Positions 53,559 to 61,689 of a stretch of 64,000 nt of DNA are shown piece by piece. A program made the translations under genes and the position numbers. The stretch comes from Paludibacteraceae bacterium. Lineage in GTDB: Bacteria > Bacteroidota > Bacteroidia > Bacteroidales > Paludibacteraceae. The notes beneath the pieces are model-generated. The model was given only the letters and a program-made list of their open reading frames with translations. It did not search any database and had not been told where the DNA came from. Within the stretch, counting starts at the first letter, position 1; every line of letters starts with the position of its first letter. The DNA is taken from NCBI GenBank assembly GCA_017646805.1, contig JAGCLW010000004.1, positions 1 to 64,000 on the forward strand, written 5' to 3'.

Positions 53559-54902
53559 TTAAATTCCTGTATAATTAAATGGAGATATTTTTCTCAATTC
53601 TTCTTTTACACTTTCACAAACATCTAATGTTTCTATGAACTCTTTAATCGACTTTTCTGTTATTGCCGAATTTGTACGAGTCAATGCCTTCAATGCTTCA
53701 TAAGGTTTTGGATAACCTTCACGACGAAGAATTGTTTGAATTCCTTCGGCAACAACTGCCCACGTATTATCCAAATCTTTTTCTATTGCCGACTCATTCA
53801 ACAACAACTTATTCAATCCTTTCAACGTACTTTCTATGGCAATTACCATGTGAGCAAAAGGCACTCCGGCATTGCGAAGAACTGTCGAGTCTGTCAAATC
53901 GCGTTGAAGTCGAGAAACTGGAAGTTTTGCCGCCAAATGTTCCAAAATCGCATTTGCCATTCCTAAATTACCTTCGGAATTTTCAAAATCAATTGGATTG
54001 ACTTTGTGTGGCATTGCCGACGAACCAACTTCTCCGGCTTTTATTTGTTGCTTGAAATATTCCATCGAAATATATGTCCAAAAATCTCGATCCAAATCAA
54101 TAATAATCGTGTTGATACGTTTTGCCGCATCAAAAAGTGCCGCTAAATTATCATAATTGGAAATTTGAGTTGTCCATTGTTCGCGTTCCAAACCAAGACT
54201 TTTGCTAACGAATTGATTTCCAAAAGCTCGCCAATCATCATTTGGGTAAGCCACATGGTGTGCGTTAAAATTTCCTGTTGCACCACCAAATTTAGCTGAA
54301 TAAGGAACTGATTTTGCCACCGACAATTGCACATTAAGACGATTAACAAAAACCATCACTTCTTTTCCTAAACGTGTTGGAGAAGCTGGTTGTCCGTGCG
54401 TTTTGGCCAACATTGGAATCTCCATCCAATCATTAGATAAAGCAGTCAATTTTTCAACCAATTTTTCAACCAAAGGAAACATCACATCTTGCATTGCTTC
54501 ACGGATAGACAACGGAATCGCCGTGTTATTTATGTCTTGAGAAGTCAATCCAAAATGAATAAATTCTTTATAAGCTTCTAATCCAAGATTATCAAATTTC
54601 TCTTTAATAAAATACTCAACCGCTTTTACATCATGATTGGTAACCTTTTCAATATCTTTAATTTTTTGAGCATCTTCTTCCGAAAAATTTTCATAAATTG
54701 CTCGTAATTGAGGAAAAATCGAAGAATCCACTTGTTTTAACTGCTCTAATGGCAATTCACAAAGTGCAATGAAATATTCTATTTCTACTCGAACTCGATA
54801 TTTGATAAGTGCATATTCAGAAAAATAATTCGCCAAAACTTCACATTTTGAACGATAACGTCCATCAATTGGCGAAATAGCGTTTAGATTCGTTAAAACC
54901 AT
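53559..54902 (-). CDS. purB: adenylosuccinate lyase
   Basis: A 447-residue enzyme of the long type: LNAISPIDGRYRSKCEVLANYFSEYAL start, FGLTSQDINNTAIPL (about 116-130), TH motif in LAKTHGQPASPTRLG (about 161) and the signature SSAMPHKVNPIDFENSEGN (about 292-310). It acts twice in purine synthesis. Single gene with its own -7 element. Confidence 0.96.
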   Translation of the reverse strand: MVLTNLNAISPIDGRYRSKCEVLANYFSEYALIKYRVRVEIEYFIALCELPLEQLKQVDSSIFPQLRAIYENFSEEDAQKIKDIEKVTNHDVKAVEYFIKEKFDNLGLEAYKEFIHFGLTSQDINNTAIPLSIREAMQDVMFPLVEKLVEKLTALSNDWMEIPMLAKTHGQPASPTRLGKEVMVFVNRLNVQLSVAKSVPYSAKFGGATGNFNAHHVAYPNDDWRAFGNQFVSKSLGLEREQWTTQISNYDNLAALFDAAKRINTIIIDLDRDFWTYISMEYFKQQIKAGEVGSSAMPHKVNPIDFENSEGNLGMANAILEHLAAKLPVSRLQRDLTDSTVLRNAGVPFAHMVIAIESTLKGLNKLLLNESAIEKDLDNTWAVVAEGIQTILRREGYPKPYEALKALTRTNSAITEKSIKEFIETLDVCESVKEELRKISPFNYTGI

Positions 54903-54945
54903 ATTAAATATATTTTACATCAAAAATACGTATAAAAATAAAGTA

Positions 54946-54953
54946 CAAAGATA
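54946..54953 (-). promoter_or_regulatory. -7 promoter element of purB
   Basis: TATCTTTG on the minus strand, 44 bp before the ATG. Confidence 0.55.
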
Positions 54954-54993
54954 ATATTTTTTTATGAGATACCCGACAACAAACTTTTTTTCA

Positions 54994-55030
54994 CAAAAAA
55001 AATCCTATAAAATTTTTTATAGGATTTTTT
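54994..55030 (-). terminator. intrinsic terminator of yidC
   Basis: AAATCCTATAAAA / TTTTATAGGATTT stem with T-runs on both strands. Confidence 0.8.
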
Positions 55031-55047
55031 CTTTTAACAAAATAAGA

Positions 55048-56943
55048 TTATTTACGTTTTTTAGCTGCTTGACGTTGCATTTCCATTTGCTGACGTTGCA
55101 TTTCTTCGAGACGTTGCATAAACCCAGATTTCTTTTTCTTCTTTGTTTTTGCGTTTTCGTTCAATTTACGAAGCAATCGTTCTTCATCTACCGTCTTACG
55201 AATAATAACCGTTTGCAAAATTGTGATCAACGTAGAAATAAAATAGTAATAACTCAATCCCGACGCATAATCGTTAAAAATAAACAAAAACATCAACGGC
55301 ATGATATACATCATTGTTTTCATTCCGGGCATTTGATTTGTACCCGTATCCGTTGTTTTCATATTGATATGCGTGTATATAAGATTGGTAAGCGTCATCA
55401 ACAAACAGAAAAGAGAAATGTGATTACCAAAATACGTTGATACAAACGGAATATGTGTCGACCACGAAACTATCGCATCATACGATGAAAGATCTTCTGC
55501 CCAAAGGAAACTTTGTTGACGCAATTCTATTGCGGCAGGGAAGAAACAAAACATTGCAAAAAGAATCGGCATTTGAAGCAACATTGGCACACATCCACTC
55601 ATTGGATTTACTCCAACTTTACTATAAAGTGCCATTACTGCCGCTTGACGTTCTTGCGGTTTTGTTTCCGGAATTTTTGCATTTATTTCATCAATTTGAG
55701 GTTTCAAAACTCGCATTTTCGCCGTTGACATATACGATTTGTAAGTCAATGGAAAAAGTACAAGTTTAATAATTATCGTCAAAAGTAAAATGATGATTCC
55801 GAAATTAGAAATGAAACGATTCAAAAAATTAAATATCGGAATAATGCAATATTCATTTACCCAACCAAAAATTCCCCAACCAAGAGGAATAATTTCTTCC
55901 AAATGCCACTTTTCCGACGATTTTCGTCCATCGTCATAATCTTCTAACAACGAAAATTTGTTCGGTCCAAAGAAAAACGAAAATTGAGCAACCGTATCAT
56001 TCGCCATTGAAAAAGGAACTTTCAATGTTGCGGCATACTCTTTCAAATAACGATCGTCATCTTCAACCAACTTACTTTCCAATGTCGCAGAAGAAAAATC
56101 ATCGTGAGCAATCAAAATAGTAGAAAAAAACTGATCTTTAAACGCCACCCACTTCACTTTTGTTGTCAAATCTTCCTCATCATCAGACGTTTCGCTCAAT
56201 TTATCCACATCATCACTCGTCGGCTTATAATAAATTTGGGCATAACGATTTTCAAATTTCTTACTTCTCTCTTGTTGTTTAATTTTTGAATACCAATTCA
56301 TCTCCAAATTTTTCTCATTCGGACGAAGTACCATTTGAAGATTTTTTGAATATATATCAAAATCTATCAAATAATCATCTGCCGGCAATGTATAGACATA
56401 GTCGATATACGCTCCTGCCGTTGTATTCAAGCGAAAAATGTGCGATGTCGAACCATCTTTCAACTTTTTTATATCAAAATATTGAAAATACAAATTCGCT
56501 GTCGATAATATACGATCATTATTCGTTAATAAAGTAAACGACAAATTCGTATTATCCTCCGGTTGATTAAACAAAACAAGTGGCTGACCATCATTTGTCG
56601 TATATCCTTTCAATTCCGCAGAAATGATTTGTCCACCTTTCGACGATACTTGCAATTTCACCTTTTCATTCTCAAGTGTGTAAACCGTATCCACACCTTT
56701 TGCAGACGAAGCAAAAGCTCCATAAACAGAAGTCAAGACACTATCTGACTCTACTTTTGTCGTATCCAAAACTGCAATATCTATCGTTGTAGATTGTTCA
56801 GTCTCTGCATTTACTTGAGCTTGTTGTTGTTCATACGCCTCTCTCTGACGAGCCAATTCCTCCTCTGATGGCTGATTATACCACGAAAAACCAAAAAGCA
56901 AAAGTCCTATCAATAAGAACCCAATAATTGTATTTTTATCCAC
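55048..56943 (-). CDS. yidC: membrane protein insertase YidC
   Basis: A 631-residue YidC of the Bacteroidetes type: N-terminal helix (about 5-21), a long periplasmic beta domain, then the insertase core with helices beginning near FNFLNRFISNFGIIILLLTI (about 370), KVGVNPMSGCVPMLLQMPILFAM (about 450) and a basic tail. It inserts inner-membrane proteins with or without SecYEG. Promoter at 56985-57014. Confidence 0.94.
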   Translation of the reverse strand: MDKNTIIGFLLIGLLLFGFSWYNQPSEEELARQREAYEQQQAQVNAETEQSTTIDIAVLDTTKVESDSVLTSVYGAFASSAKGVDTVYTLENEKVKLQVSSKGGQIISAELKGYTTNDGQPLVLFNQPEDNTNLSFTLLTNNDRILSTANLYFQYFDIKKLKDGSTSHIFRLNTTAGAYIDYVYTLPADDYLIDFDIYSKNLQMVLRPNEKNLEMNWYSKIKQQERSKKFENRYAQIYYKPTSDDVDKLSETSDDEEDLTTKVKWVAFKDQFFSTILIAHDDFSSATLESKLVEDDDRYLKEYAATLKVPFSMANDTVAQFSFFFGPNKFSLLEDYDDGRKSSEKWHLEEIIPLGWGIFGWVNEYCIIPIFNFLNRFISNFGIIILLLTIIIKLVLFPLTYKSYMSTAKMRVLKPQIDEINAKIPETKPQERQAAVMALYSKVGVNPMSGCVPMLLQMPILFAMFCFFPAAIELRQQSFLWAEDLSSYDAIVSWSTHIPFVSTYFGNHISLFCLLMTLTNLIYTHINMKTTDTGTNQMPGMKTMMYIMPLMFLFIFNDYASGLSYYYFISTLITILQTVIIRKTVDEERLLRKLNENAKTKKKKKSGFMQRLEEMQRQQMEMQRQAAKKRK

Positions 56944-56984
56944 CTTTTTTAATTTAAAATTTTTATTCTAAAAAAAACGAAATG

Positions 56985-57014
56985 CAAAGATAAAGAATTA
57001 TTTTATTTGAGCAA
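56985..57014 (-). promoter_or_regulatory. promoter of yidC
   Basis: TTG at 57014-57012, a 19-bp spacer and TATCTTTG at 56992-56985 on the minus strand. Confidence 0.75.
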
Positions 57015-57037
57015 GACTTAACCTTTTGATTTGCGAC

Positions 57038-57072
57038 AAAAAAAAGGAAATATCTACCGATATTTCCTTTTT
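57038..57072 (-). terminator. intrinsic terminator of the YhcH-family gene
   Basis: GGAAATATC / GATATTTCC stem (57046-57067) with short loop and T-run on the minus strand. Confidence 0.8.
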
Positions 57073-57083
57073 ATTTTTCTTTG

Positions 57084-57533
57084 TTATTTCACTTTTACTT
57101 TCACGATAATTTTCCGAAAAGCACCCTCTCCAATTCCGGGTTGATGTCCGTCTTCAGGAAAGAAAATTGCAAATTGTCCAGGTTGTACCGTAAAATAATC
57201 TTGTCCCTGATCTGTATATTTTGTTATATCTTTTTCCGCATTGTAAGGTTCAATCGGAAATTTCAAATCTTTTGCCGGAATATATCCCATTGTTTCGGGC
57301 TGTGTAAAAGGAATTTGAATATCGATATATTCATTATGCGTTTCCATTTTGGCTTCTTCCTTTGTTTTTCCTTTGCCTTCCGCAAAATTGATAAACAAAT
57401 TTTTTTCGTCCAAATAAATCTTACCGGGATCTTGTTTTGTCCAATCTGTTGACTTTACAAAATCAAAAGCTGCTTTAAATCGAGGGTGCATGCCTTCGTA
57501 AAGAGCCGAATTTTCTAATGCATCAAGTACCAT
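57084..57533 (-). CDS. YhcH/YjgK/YiaL family protein
   Basis: A 149-residue cupin-like protein: METHNEYIDIQIPFTQPETMGY (about 64-86), FFPEDGHQPGIGEG (about 126-138) with His residues that bind metal in the family. Such proteins are linked to sialic acid or sugar-acid metabolism (EbgC, NanQ); here no neighbour helps. Own -7 element at 57562-57569. Confidence 0.85.
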   Translation of the reverse strand: MVLDALENSALYEGMHPRFKAAFDFVKSTDWTKQDPGKIYLDEKNLFINFAEGKGKTKEEAKMETHNEYIDIQIPFTQPETMGYIPAKDLKFPIEPYNAEKDITKYTDQGQDYFTVQPGQFAIFFPEDGHQPGIGEGAFRKIIVKVKVK

Positions 57534-57561
57534 AAATAAAAATTAAAAAAATTAGAGAAAG

Positions 57562-57569
57562 CAAAGGTA
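57562..57569 (-). promoter_or_regulatory. -7 promoter element of the YhcH-family gene
   Basis: TACCTTTG on the minus strand, 29 bp before the ATG. Confidence 0.55.
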
Positions 57570-57603
57570 AAAAAACTTTTTGAGAAAAAAATAACTTTCC
57601 AAA

Positions 57604-57641
57604 ACAAAAAAAAGACTTGTAAAAAATACAAGTCTTTTTTA
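57604..57641 (-). terminator. intrinsic terminator of the FISUMP-type unit
   Basis: AAAGACTTGT / ACAAGTCTTT stem with T-runs on both sides, just past the stop at 57645. Confidence 0.85.
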
Positions 57642-57644
57642 TTT

Positions 57645-58406
57645 TTATTCTTCACTTCCACCCTCACTTTCACTCTCACTCTCTTTTTTTTGCCAAACTC
57701 CACGAATCGTAAATCCATTACAACGATTGTAATAAGAAACACGAACAAGATCTGAATAAAAAGAAAGATAATGAGCATAATTAAAATCTTCGTTTCCTTC
57801 TTCATCTTTATGAGAAGAACTTGACCAATAACATCCGGAAGTGCCATCGCCACTCAACTCATCGCGACTACGATAACCGGCTGCTGGCAAAAAAATAAAA
57901 TTACCATTTGGTCCTATCACTTTATAGCCATTCACACCATTTTGTGTAATCCATTTCCAAGTACATTTTTTCTCCAACTCCTCCATTTCTTCTTCTGTCG
58001 GCATTCTCCAATTTCCCTCTACTTTTGTCTTAACAACATCTTCAAAAGAAAAAATAGAATCATACTTTTCATAATAATATTCTCCAGGAATATACTTTTC
58101 TCTTACAATCGTATCTCCCCAAGCATAATAATCGCCGAAATCTTCAGGAGAAGAAGCTCCAACGTTGCGAGTTGCCCATTTCAATCCACTTGGCAAACCA
58201 AGATCTATATATTCATAACCCTTCTCAACACAAACTGTATCAAATTGAATACTGTCTATTCCAGACACTTCAAATTGAATTTTTTGTCCATCTTTTTGAT
58301 AAACATTCATTCTATATATCGTCGATTCTGCTGATACCGAAAATAAACCAAACAACAATAAAATTGTTGTCAAACACATTCCTATTCTAAAAAAATATTT
58401 TTTCAT
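57645..58406 (-). CDS. secreted FISUMP-like protein ('DLGLPSGLKWAT' subtype)
   Basis: A 253-residue protein with a signal peptide (cut near VSA-E27). The domain starts YEYIDLGLPSGLKWATRNVG (about 64-83), DYYAWGD, GNWRMPTEEEMEEL (about 131), GPNGNFIFLPAAGYRS (about 166), CYWSSSS and GFTIRGVW. The tail is a short ESESESEGGSEE acidic patch. A Ser/Glu repeat tail is a feature not shared with its paralogues. Overlaps the upstream gene by 4 nt. Confidence 0.85.
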   Translation of the reverse strand: MKKYFFRIGMCLTTILLLFGLFSVSAESTIYRMNVYQKDGQKIQFEVSGIDSIQFDTVCVEKGYEYIDLGLPSGLKWATRNVGASSPEDFGDYYAWGDTIVREKYIPGEYYYEKYDSIFSFEDVVKTKVEGNWRMPTEEEMEELEKKCTWKWITQNGVNGYKVIGPNGNFIFLPAAGYRSRDELSGDGTSGCYWSSSSHKDEEGNEDFNYAHYLSFYSDLVRVSYYNRCNGFTIRGVWQKKESESESEGGSEE

Positions 58407-58876
58407 CGTTTAAAAATTTTACACGTTAATGATTCTGTTTTTACTATATACACGCCTTCGTTAAATCCCGAAATGCTAAACAAAACACTTCCTTGAAAAT
58501 CCGTTTTGTAAGAAGCAAACACTCTTCCATCGATTCCAATCAACCAAACTTTCTGAAAAGGTTTTGCTCCCGAAATGCAAACTGTATTTTCTTTCAATTG
58601 CAATTGAGACTGTTTTTCCACAATTTGAATCGCAGAAACAGACTCCTGCTCATCTGTAAATGTAAATTTAGCAACATCTTTTAGCAAAATCTTCAATTCA
58701 GCATCAGTTGTTTTCAACTCCAACTCCTTTTCTGTGTAAGTAATAACCGGCTTTTTCGAAAAAACATAACTAATCGTTTCTCCCGTTTTTTGATGAATTG
58801 TCACCGCATTTTGTGCTGTCGCATAAAAAATAGATGCACAAAACATAAAAAAACAAATCATTTTCTTCATAGGCAA
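58403..58876 (-). CDS. secreted protein with type IX sorting-like C-terminus
   Basis: A 157-residue protein with signal peptide (to about residue 21, YATAQ). The C-terminal ~70 residues (QLQLKENTVCISGAKPFQKVWLIGIDGRV... GVYIVKTESLTCKIFKR) have the look of a Por-secretion tail: a 'GxxVxxLxGxV' start and a 'GVYIVK...KIxK' end. This is consistent with sprA in the window. Its first half is a small beta domain common in Bacteroides proteins with tails. Start overlaps the FISUMP-like gene downstream (ATGA). Confidence 0.65.
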   Translation of the reverse strand: MPMKKMICFFMFCASIFYATAQNAVTIHQKTGETISYVFSKKPVITYTEKELELKTTDAELKILLKDVAKFTFTDEQESVSAIQIVEKQSQLQLKENTVCISGAKPFQKVWLIGIDGRVFASYKTDFQGSVLFSISGFNEGVYIVKTESLTCKIFKR

Positions 58877-58914
58877 TTGTTTTTTTAAGAGAAGTCGGTT
58901 CCTAACAACCCAAT

Positions 58915-59195
58915 TAAAAAAAAGAAAGCGTGGAACCCTATTTTTGCTTATTCTCCTTCTTGAGGTTCCTGCAAGACCCTACACACAAGAATAAGCAGCA
59001 ACGTCCACGCCGATATGTAGAGTCATCACTATTGTAATGTCACAAACATACCAAGGGACGTTTACCGCTTTCTTGTTTTGGGCATGTGAAATTTTTGCAG
59101 GATTTCAAGAAGCCAAAACAAGCGCCAATAAACGCCTTTTAAATACTATGTCAGCCCTCCACTCCAAAGACATAGTTCCCCGGTGTGGATTCGCA
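58915..59195 (-). ncRNA. putative structured non-coding RNA, about 280 nt
   Basis: A GC-richer stretch in an AT-rich gap. On the minus strand it begins after TATCTTTG (59207-59200) and ends in a T-run (58916-58927). Four compound hairpins in order: ACTATGTC / GACATAGT (59145-59176); GGCGTTTA / TAAACGTC (59057-59136) enclosing CTTGTTTTGG / CCAAAACAAG; GGTATGT / ACATATC (59012-59052) enclosing CATTAC / GTGATG; GCGTGGA / TCCACGC (58928-59010) enclosing GCTTATTCT / AGAATAAGC. The last stem plus T-run would also terminate it. A 5' TCCAC (59189-59185) can pair with GTGGA in the first loop as a pseudoknot. It is not RNase P, tmRNA, SRP or 6S RNA by motif; an assigned Bacteroidales RNA family such as Bacteroidales-1 is possible. 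Confidence 0.7.
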
Positions 59196-59199
59196 CAAG

Positions 59200-59207
59200 C
59201 AAAGATA
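59200..59207 (-). promoter_or_regulatory. -7 promoter element of the structured RNA
   Basis: TATCTTTG on the minus strand, placing the first transcribed base near 59195. Confidence 0.6.
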
Positions 59208-59310
59208 AATCTTTTTATTCGATATTCGATTATTCAATCAAATATTTTACACTTTTTTTTTTCAATTCAAAATCTTCTAAAAATTTTTAAAACACTTGAA
59301 TATCCAAAAC

Positions 59311-59343
59311 AAAAAAAGAGGTCTGTCGCAAAAACAAACCTCC
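59311..59343 (-). terminator. possible terminator of the lipoprotein/outer-membrane unit
   Basis: GAGGTCTGT / ACAAACCTC-type stem (59318-59342) and T-run on the minus strand, about 140 bp past the stop at 59479. The region 59344-59478 between them shows no gene. Confidence 0.55.
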
Positions 59344-59478
59344 TATAAATCAATATTAAATTGATAAAAAAAATGAAATAAAAAAACTATTACAGTCCGA
59401 CAAAAATAATATGACAACAGCCAATTCTCATATAGTCTCCGGAATTTTTAATTATCCTTCCAATAAATATTATTACAA

Positions 59479-60030
59479 TCACTTTATGCAATAACGTAGT
59501 GCTATGCCCAAACTCCAGTCAAACATATGGTATTCTGTTTTTAGTCCCAATGGAACACCAATCATATATGCATAACCTGGTCTAAAATCTACACCTATAG
59601 AAAATGGTATTCCTTCAAAAACATATTCTATACCGGCAATAGCATTCGTCCCTATCTTACCATAAAGATATGAATAACCGAATTCCTTAACCAAACCACC
59701 ACTTAAACCTACACCTGCAAAATAGTTCAACCACCCTACTTTAACATCGCAAATAGGAGCTTGATACATCACATTGGGGTTAAGAGCAAAATCCCAATGC
59801 TTTTCTCCACTTATGGTACCAAAATCTATATCTTCTAAAACCATTTTACCCGCTGTTTTATGCAATCCCACATAAAGATCAGTTTGTAAAACAATATTAT
59901 CCGAACAATACATTTTATAACTACCTCCATATAAAGATCCTATAATCGGACCCGAAGCATAACGATATTGTGCATTAGCGGTAATTGTACATGCTATTGC
60001 AGCAATAGCAATAATAAAAAACTTTTTCAT
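59479..60030 (-). CDS. outer-membrane beta-barrel-like protein
   Basis: With start at MKKFFIIAIAAIA (60030), 183 residues with a signal peptide (cut near ANA-Q). The remainder alternates hydrophobic and polar residues as in a small barrel (YGGSYKMYCSDNIVLQTDLYVGL, WLNYFAGVGLSGGLVKEFGY, GIPFSIGVDFRPGYAYMIGVP) and ends in LGIALRYCIK with an aromatic near the end. No family assigned. Ends the minus-strand unit that includes 60053-61654. Confidence 0.6.
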   Translation of the reverse strand: MKKFFIIAIAAIACTITANAQYRYASGPIIGSLYGGSYKMYCSDNIVLQTDLYVGLHKTAGKMVLEDIDFGTISGEKHWDFALNPNVMYQAPICDVKVGWLNYFAGVGLSGGLVKEFGYSYLYGKIGTNAIAGIEYVFEGIPFSIGVDFRPGYAYMIGVPLGLKTEYHMFDWSLGIALRYCIK

Positions 60031-60052
60031 AAGAATAAATTTTAAAGATTGT

Positions 60053-60580
60053 TTATCTATTGTCAAATATCAACATTCTAACGGAATACTGTCCATTTGT
60101 TGTTTTGGGGTTAATCAGGCGCACTACGCGTAGATAATTAGAGGTAATGGCTTCTACATTGAGTTCTACTTGATTGGAGACGACTTCTGTTCCTAATTGC
60201 AGATTTCTGCCGTAAATGATGACCTTATTACCATTCCTTCTCCAAGTAAGTTGCTGCCCATTACTTCCGTATAACCCCGATTCGTAGCATGTATGATTGG
60301 AATTAAATTGAATCCACTGGCTTCTATAATAGTTCTTTGCCTCATTTGTTGTGGCGGATAGAAACTGACCATTCTTATAATAATGAGTAGAAATTTCTCC
60401 ATAAGTCAACTCCCAACGCCGGGAGCAGAGAAGCTGGTCTGAAGTATAAATATATTCAGAGGAACTTGAACTGCTTGTAGAGGATGATTTAGAACCAGAA
60501 CTTGCAGAGGAAAGAAAGAAGCAACCTGTTTGTCCCATACACAATAGCATAAAAATAAGAATTTTGAATACATTTTTCAT
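60053..60580 (-). CDS. lipocalin-like lipoprotein with serine-rich linker
   Basis: A 175-residue lipoprotein: signal with TGC (Cys20), a run of serines (about 25-41), then LCSRRWELTYGEISTHYYKNG and a beta-rich region with NKVIIYGRNLQLG that resembles lipocalin-type lipoproteins of Bacteroidetes ('xxWxLtx' start). Function unknown. Followed 22 bp later by the barrel gene. Confidence 0.55.
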   Translation of the reverse strand: MKNVFKILIFMLLCMGQTGCFFLSSASSGSKSSSTSSSSSSEYIYTSDQLLCSRRWELTYGEISTHYYKNGQFLSATTNEAKNYYRSQWIQFNSNHTCYESGLYGSNGQQLTWRRNGNKVIIYGRNLQLGTEVVSNQVELNVEAITSNYLRVVRLINPKTTNGQYSVRMLIFDNR

Positions 60581-60702
60581 TTTGATCTGTTATTAAGTTG
60601 TTGAACTATTAAAGTATATAATTTTTTGTTGATGAAAATAAATGAATGAGGCGAAAGTTTTATATATTTCGTCTATACATTTTGATAAATAAGGACGGTG
60701 TG

Positions 60703-61137
60703 TCATTTTTTTTGCAGGGCACCAGCCGTACCTCCTTGAGGCTTGTTGGTGGGTGGCTTTATATAAGTTTCTTCTGTCCATGTTCCATTTATGACATCTC
60801 CCATATATAGCACTAATGTTGAACTTTTAATTGTTATATAGTAATTATTGCTAACTTCACCATGTGATAGGGTTAACATTTTGTTACCGTCGTACATCCA
60901 AATGCCATTTTCATAGCGACCTGATGCGTGCCAATACTTTATATATTGACCGGATTTTTCAAGTGTTAACGTAATGTAAGGAGCAGAACTTTCTGTTCTG
61001 TTGTTGGTTTTGAGTTTGCTTAATTCCCATGTACCAACAAGTTGGTGGGAATAGTCAACATTTGTTTAGGAAAAGTCGCAACTTGGCAGCATAATTAATA
61101 CTACCAGTGCACAAAATAATAGTTTAAAGGATTTCAT
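60703..61137 (-). pseudogene. lipocalin-like lipoprotein interrupted by a nonsense codon
   Basis: From ATG 61137 the reading is MKSFKLLFCALVVLIMLPSC DFS (lipobox LPSC, Cys20), then TAA at codon 24 (61068-61066), and then a continuous frame of 120 codons: LVGTWELSKLKTNNRTES, ITLTLEKSGQYIKYWHASG, KMLTLSHGEVSNNYYITI, TLVLYMGDVINGTWTEET, ending at 60703. The frame is intact apart from one stop, and the stop splits the signal peptide from the lipocalin-like body. Either a recent nonsense mutation, a sequencing error, or stop-codon read-through. 13 bp downstream of 61151-61654. Confidence 0.75.
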
Positions 61138-61150
61138 TAGTTTGTAGATA

Positions 61151-61654
61151 CTACCTTATTTTTCTTGCTTCTAAAGTAGCTTCTACATACGAACAAAAAA
61201 TTTCACTACCATCAGAATTTGTTACCTCAACCCACGAATATGACCCACTTTCTACCGTAAATTCTTTCATATTATATTTTACAGGAACATTTTTCCAATC
61301 ACAAAATGCTTTATATTGTTTTCCATTTTCTGACCATCCAAAATCTTCTCCAGTAAATCCAAGTCGCAATTCTCCATACATTTCTAAAAAATCACCAATA
61401 GTTCCATCTAAATATGAATATTCAATATCCCCCTCCAACAATCCATATAAATCCTCATCCCATGTAAAAGTGCCAGAAAACATCTTCGTCTCAGAGATGG
61501 ATTGATTTGTGTTATAATTCGTTCCTTTAAATGAAATTTCGATCGTATATTCCCATTTTCCAACTAATGATTTTTTAATAGACTCTTCGCTATTACATGA
61601 AGCAAGAAATGCCATTAACAATATAGTAATCAACAATTTAACAATAGATCTCAT
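61151..61654 (-). CDS. lipocalin-like lipoprotein
   Basis: A 167-residue lipoprotein with lipobox LASC (Cys20). The mature part starts SEESIKKSLVGKWEYTIEI ('LVGKW' like the neighbouring broken gene) followed by a beta-rich body. Related lipoproteins in tandem suggest local duplication. Upstream gene of the broken copy. Confidence 0.6.
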   Translation of the reverse strand: MRSIVKLLITILLMAFLASCNSEESIKKSLVGKWEYTIEISFKGTNYNTNQSISETKMFSGTFTWDEDLYGLLEGDIEYSYLDGTIGDFLEMYGELRLGFTGEDFGWSENGKQYKAFCDWKNVPVKYNMKEFTVESGSYSWVEVTNSDGSEIFCSYVEATLEARKIR

Positions 61655-61689
61655 AATATCTTTTTCATTGATTTATAATTTATTACTTT

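Noticed and set aside
57515-57853. 112-codon minus-strand ORF
   Set aside because: Overlaps the FISUMP-like gene in another frame and contains a repetitive translation of the Ser/Glu coding tail.
59037-59348. 103-codon plus-strand ORF covering the structured RNA
   Set aside because: It is antisense to a dense hairpin array with its own promoter and terminator, has no recognisable domain, and its composition differs from neighbouring proteins.
60593-60781. 62-codon minus-strand ORF
   Set aside because: Alternate-frame reading of the end of the broken lipocalin-like gene plus gap.
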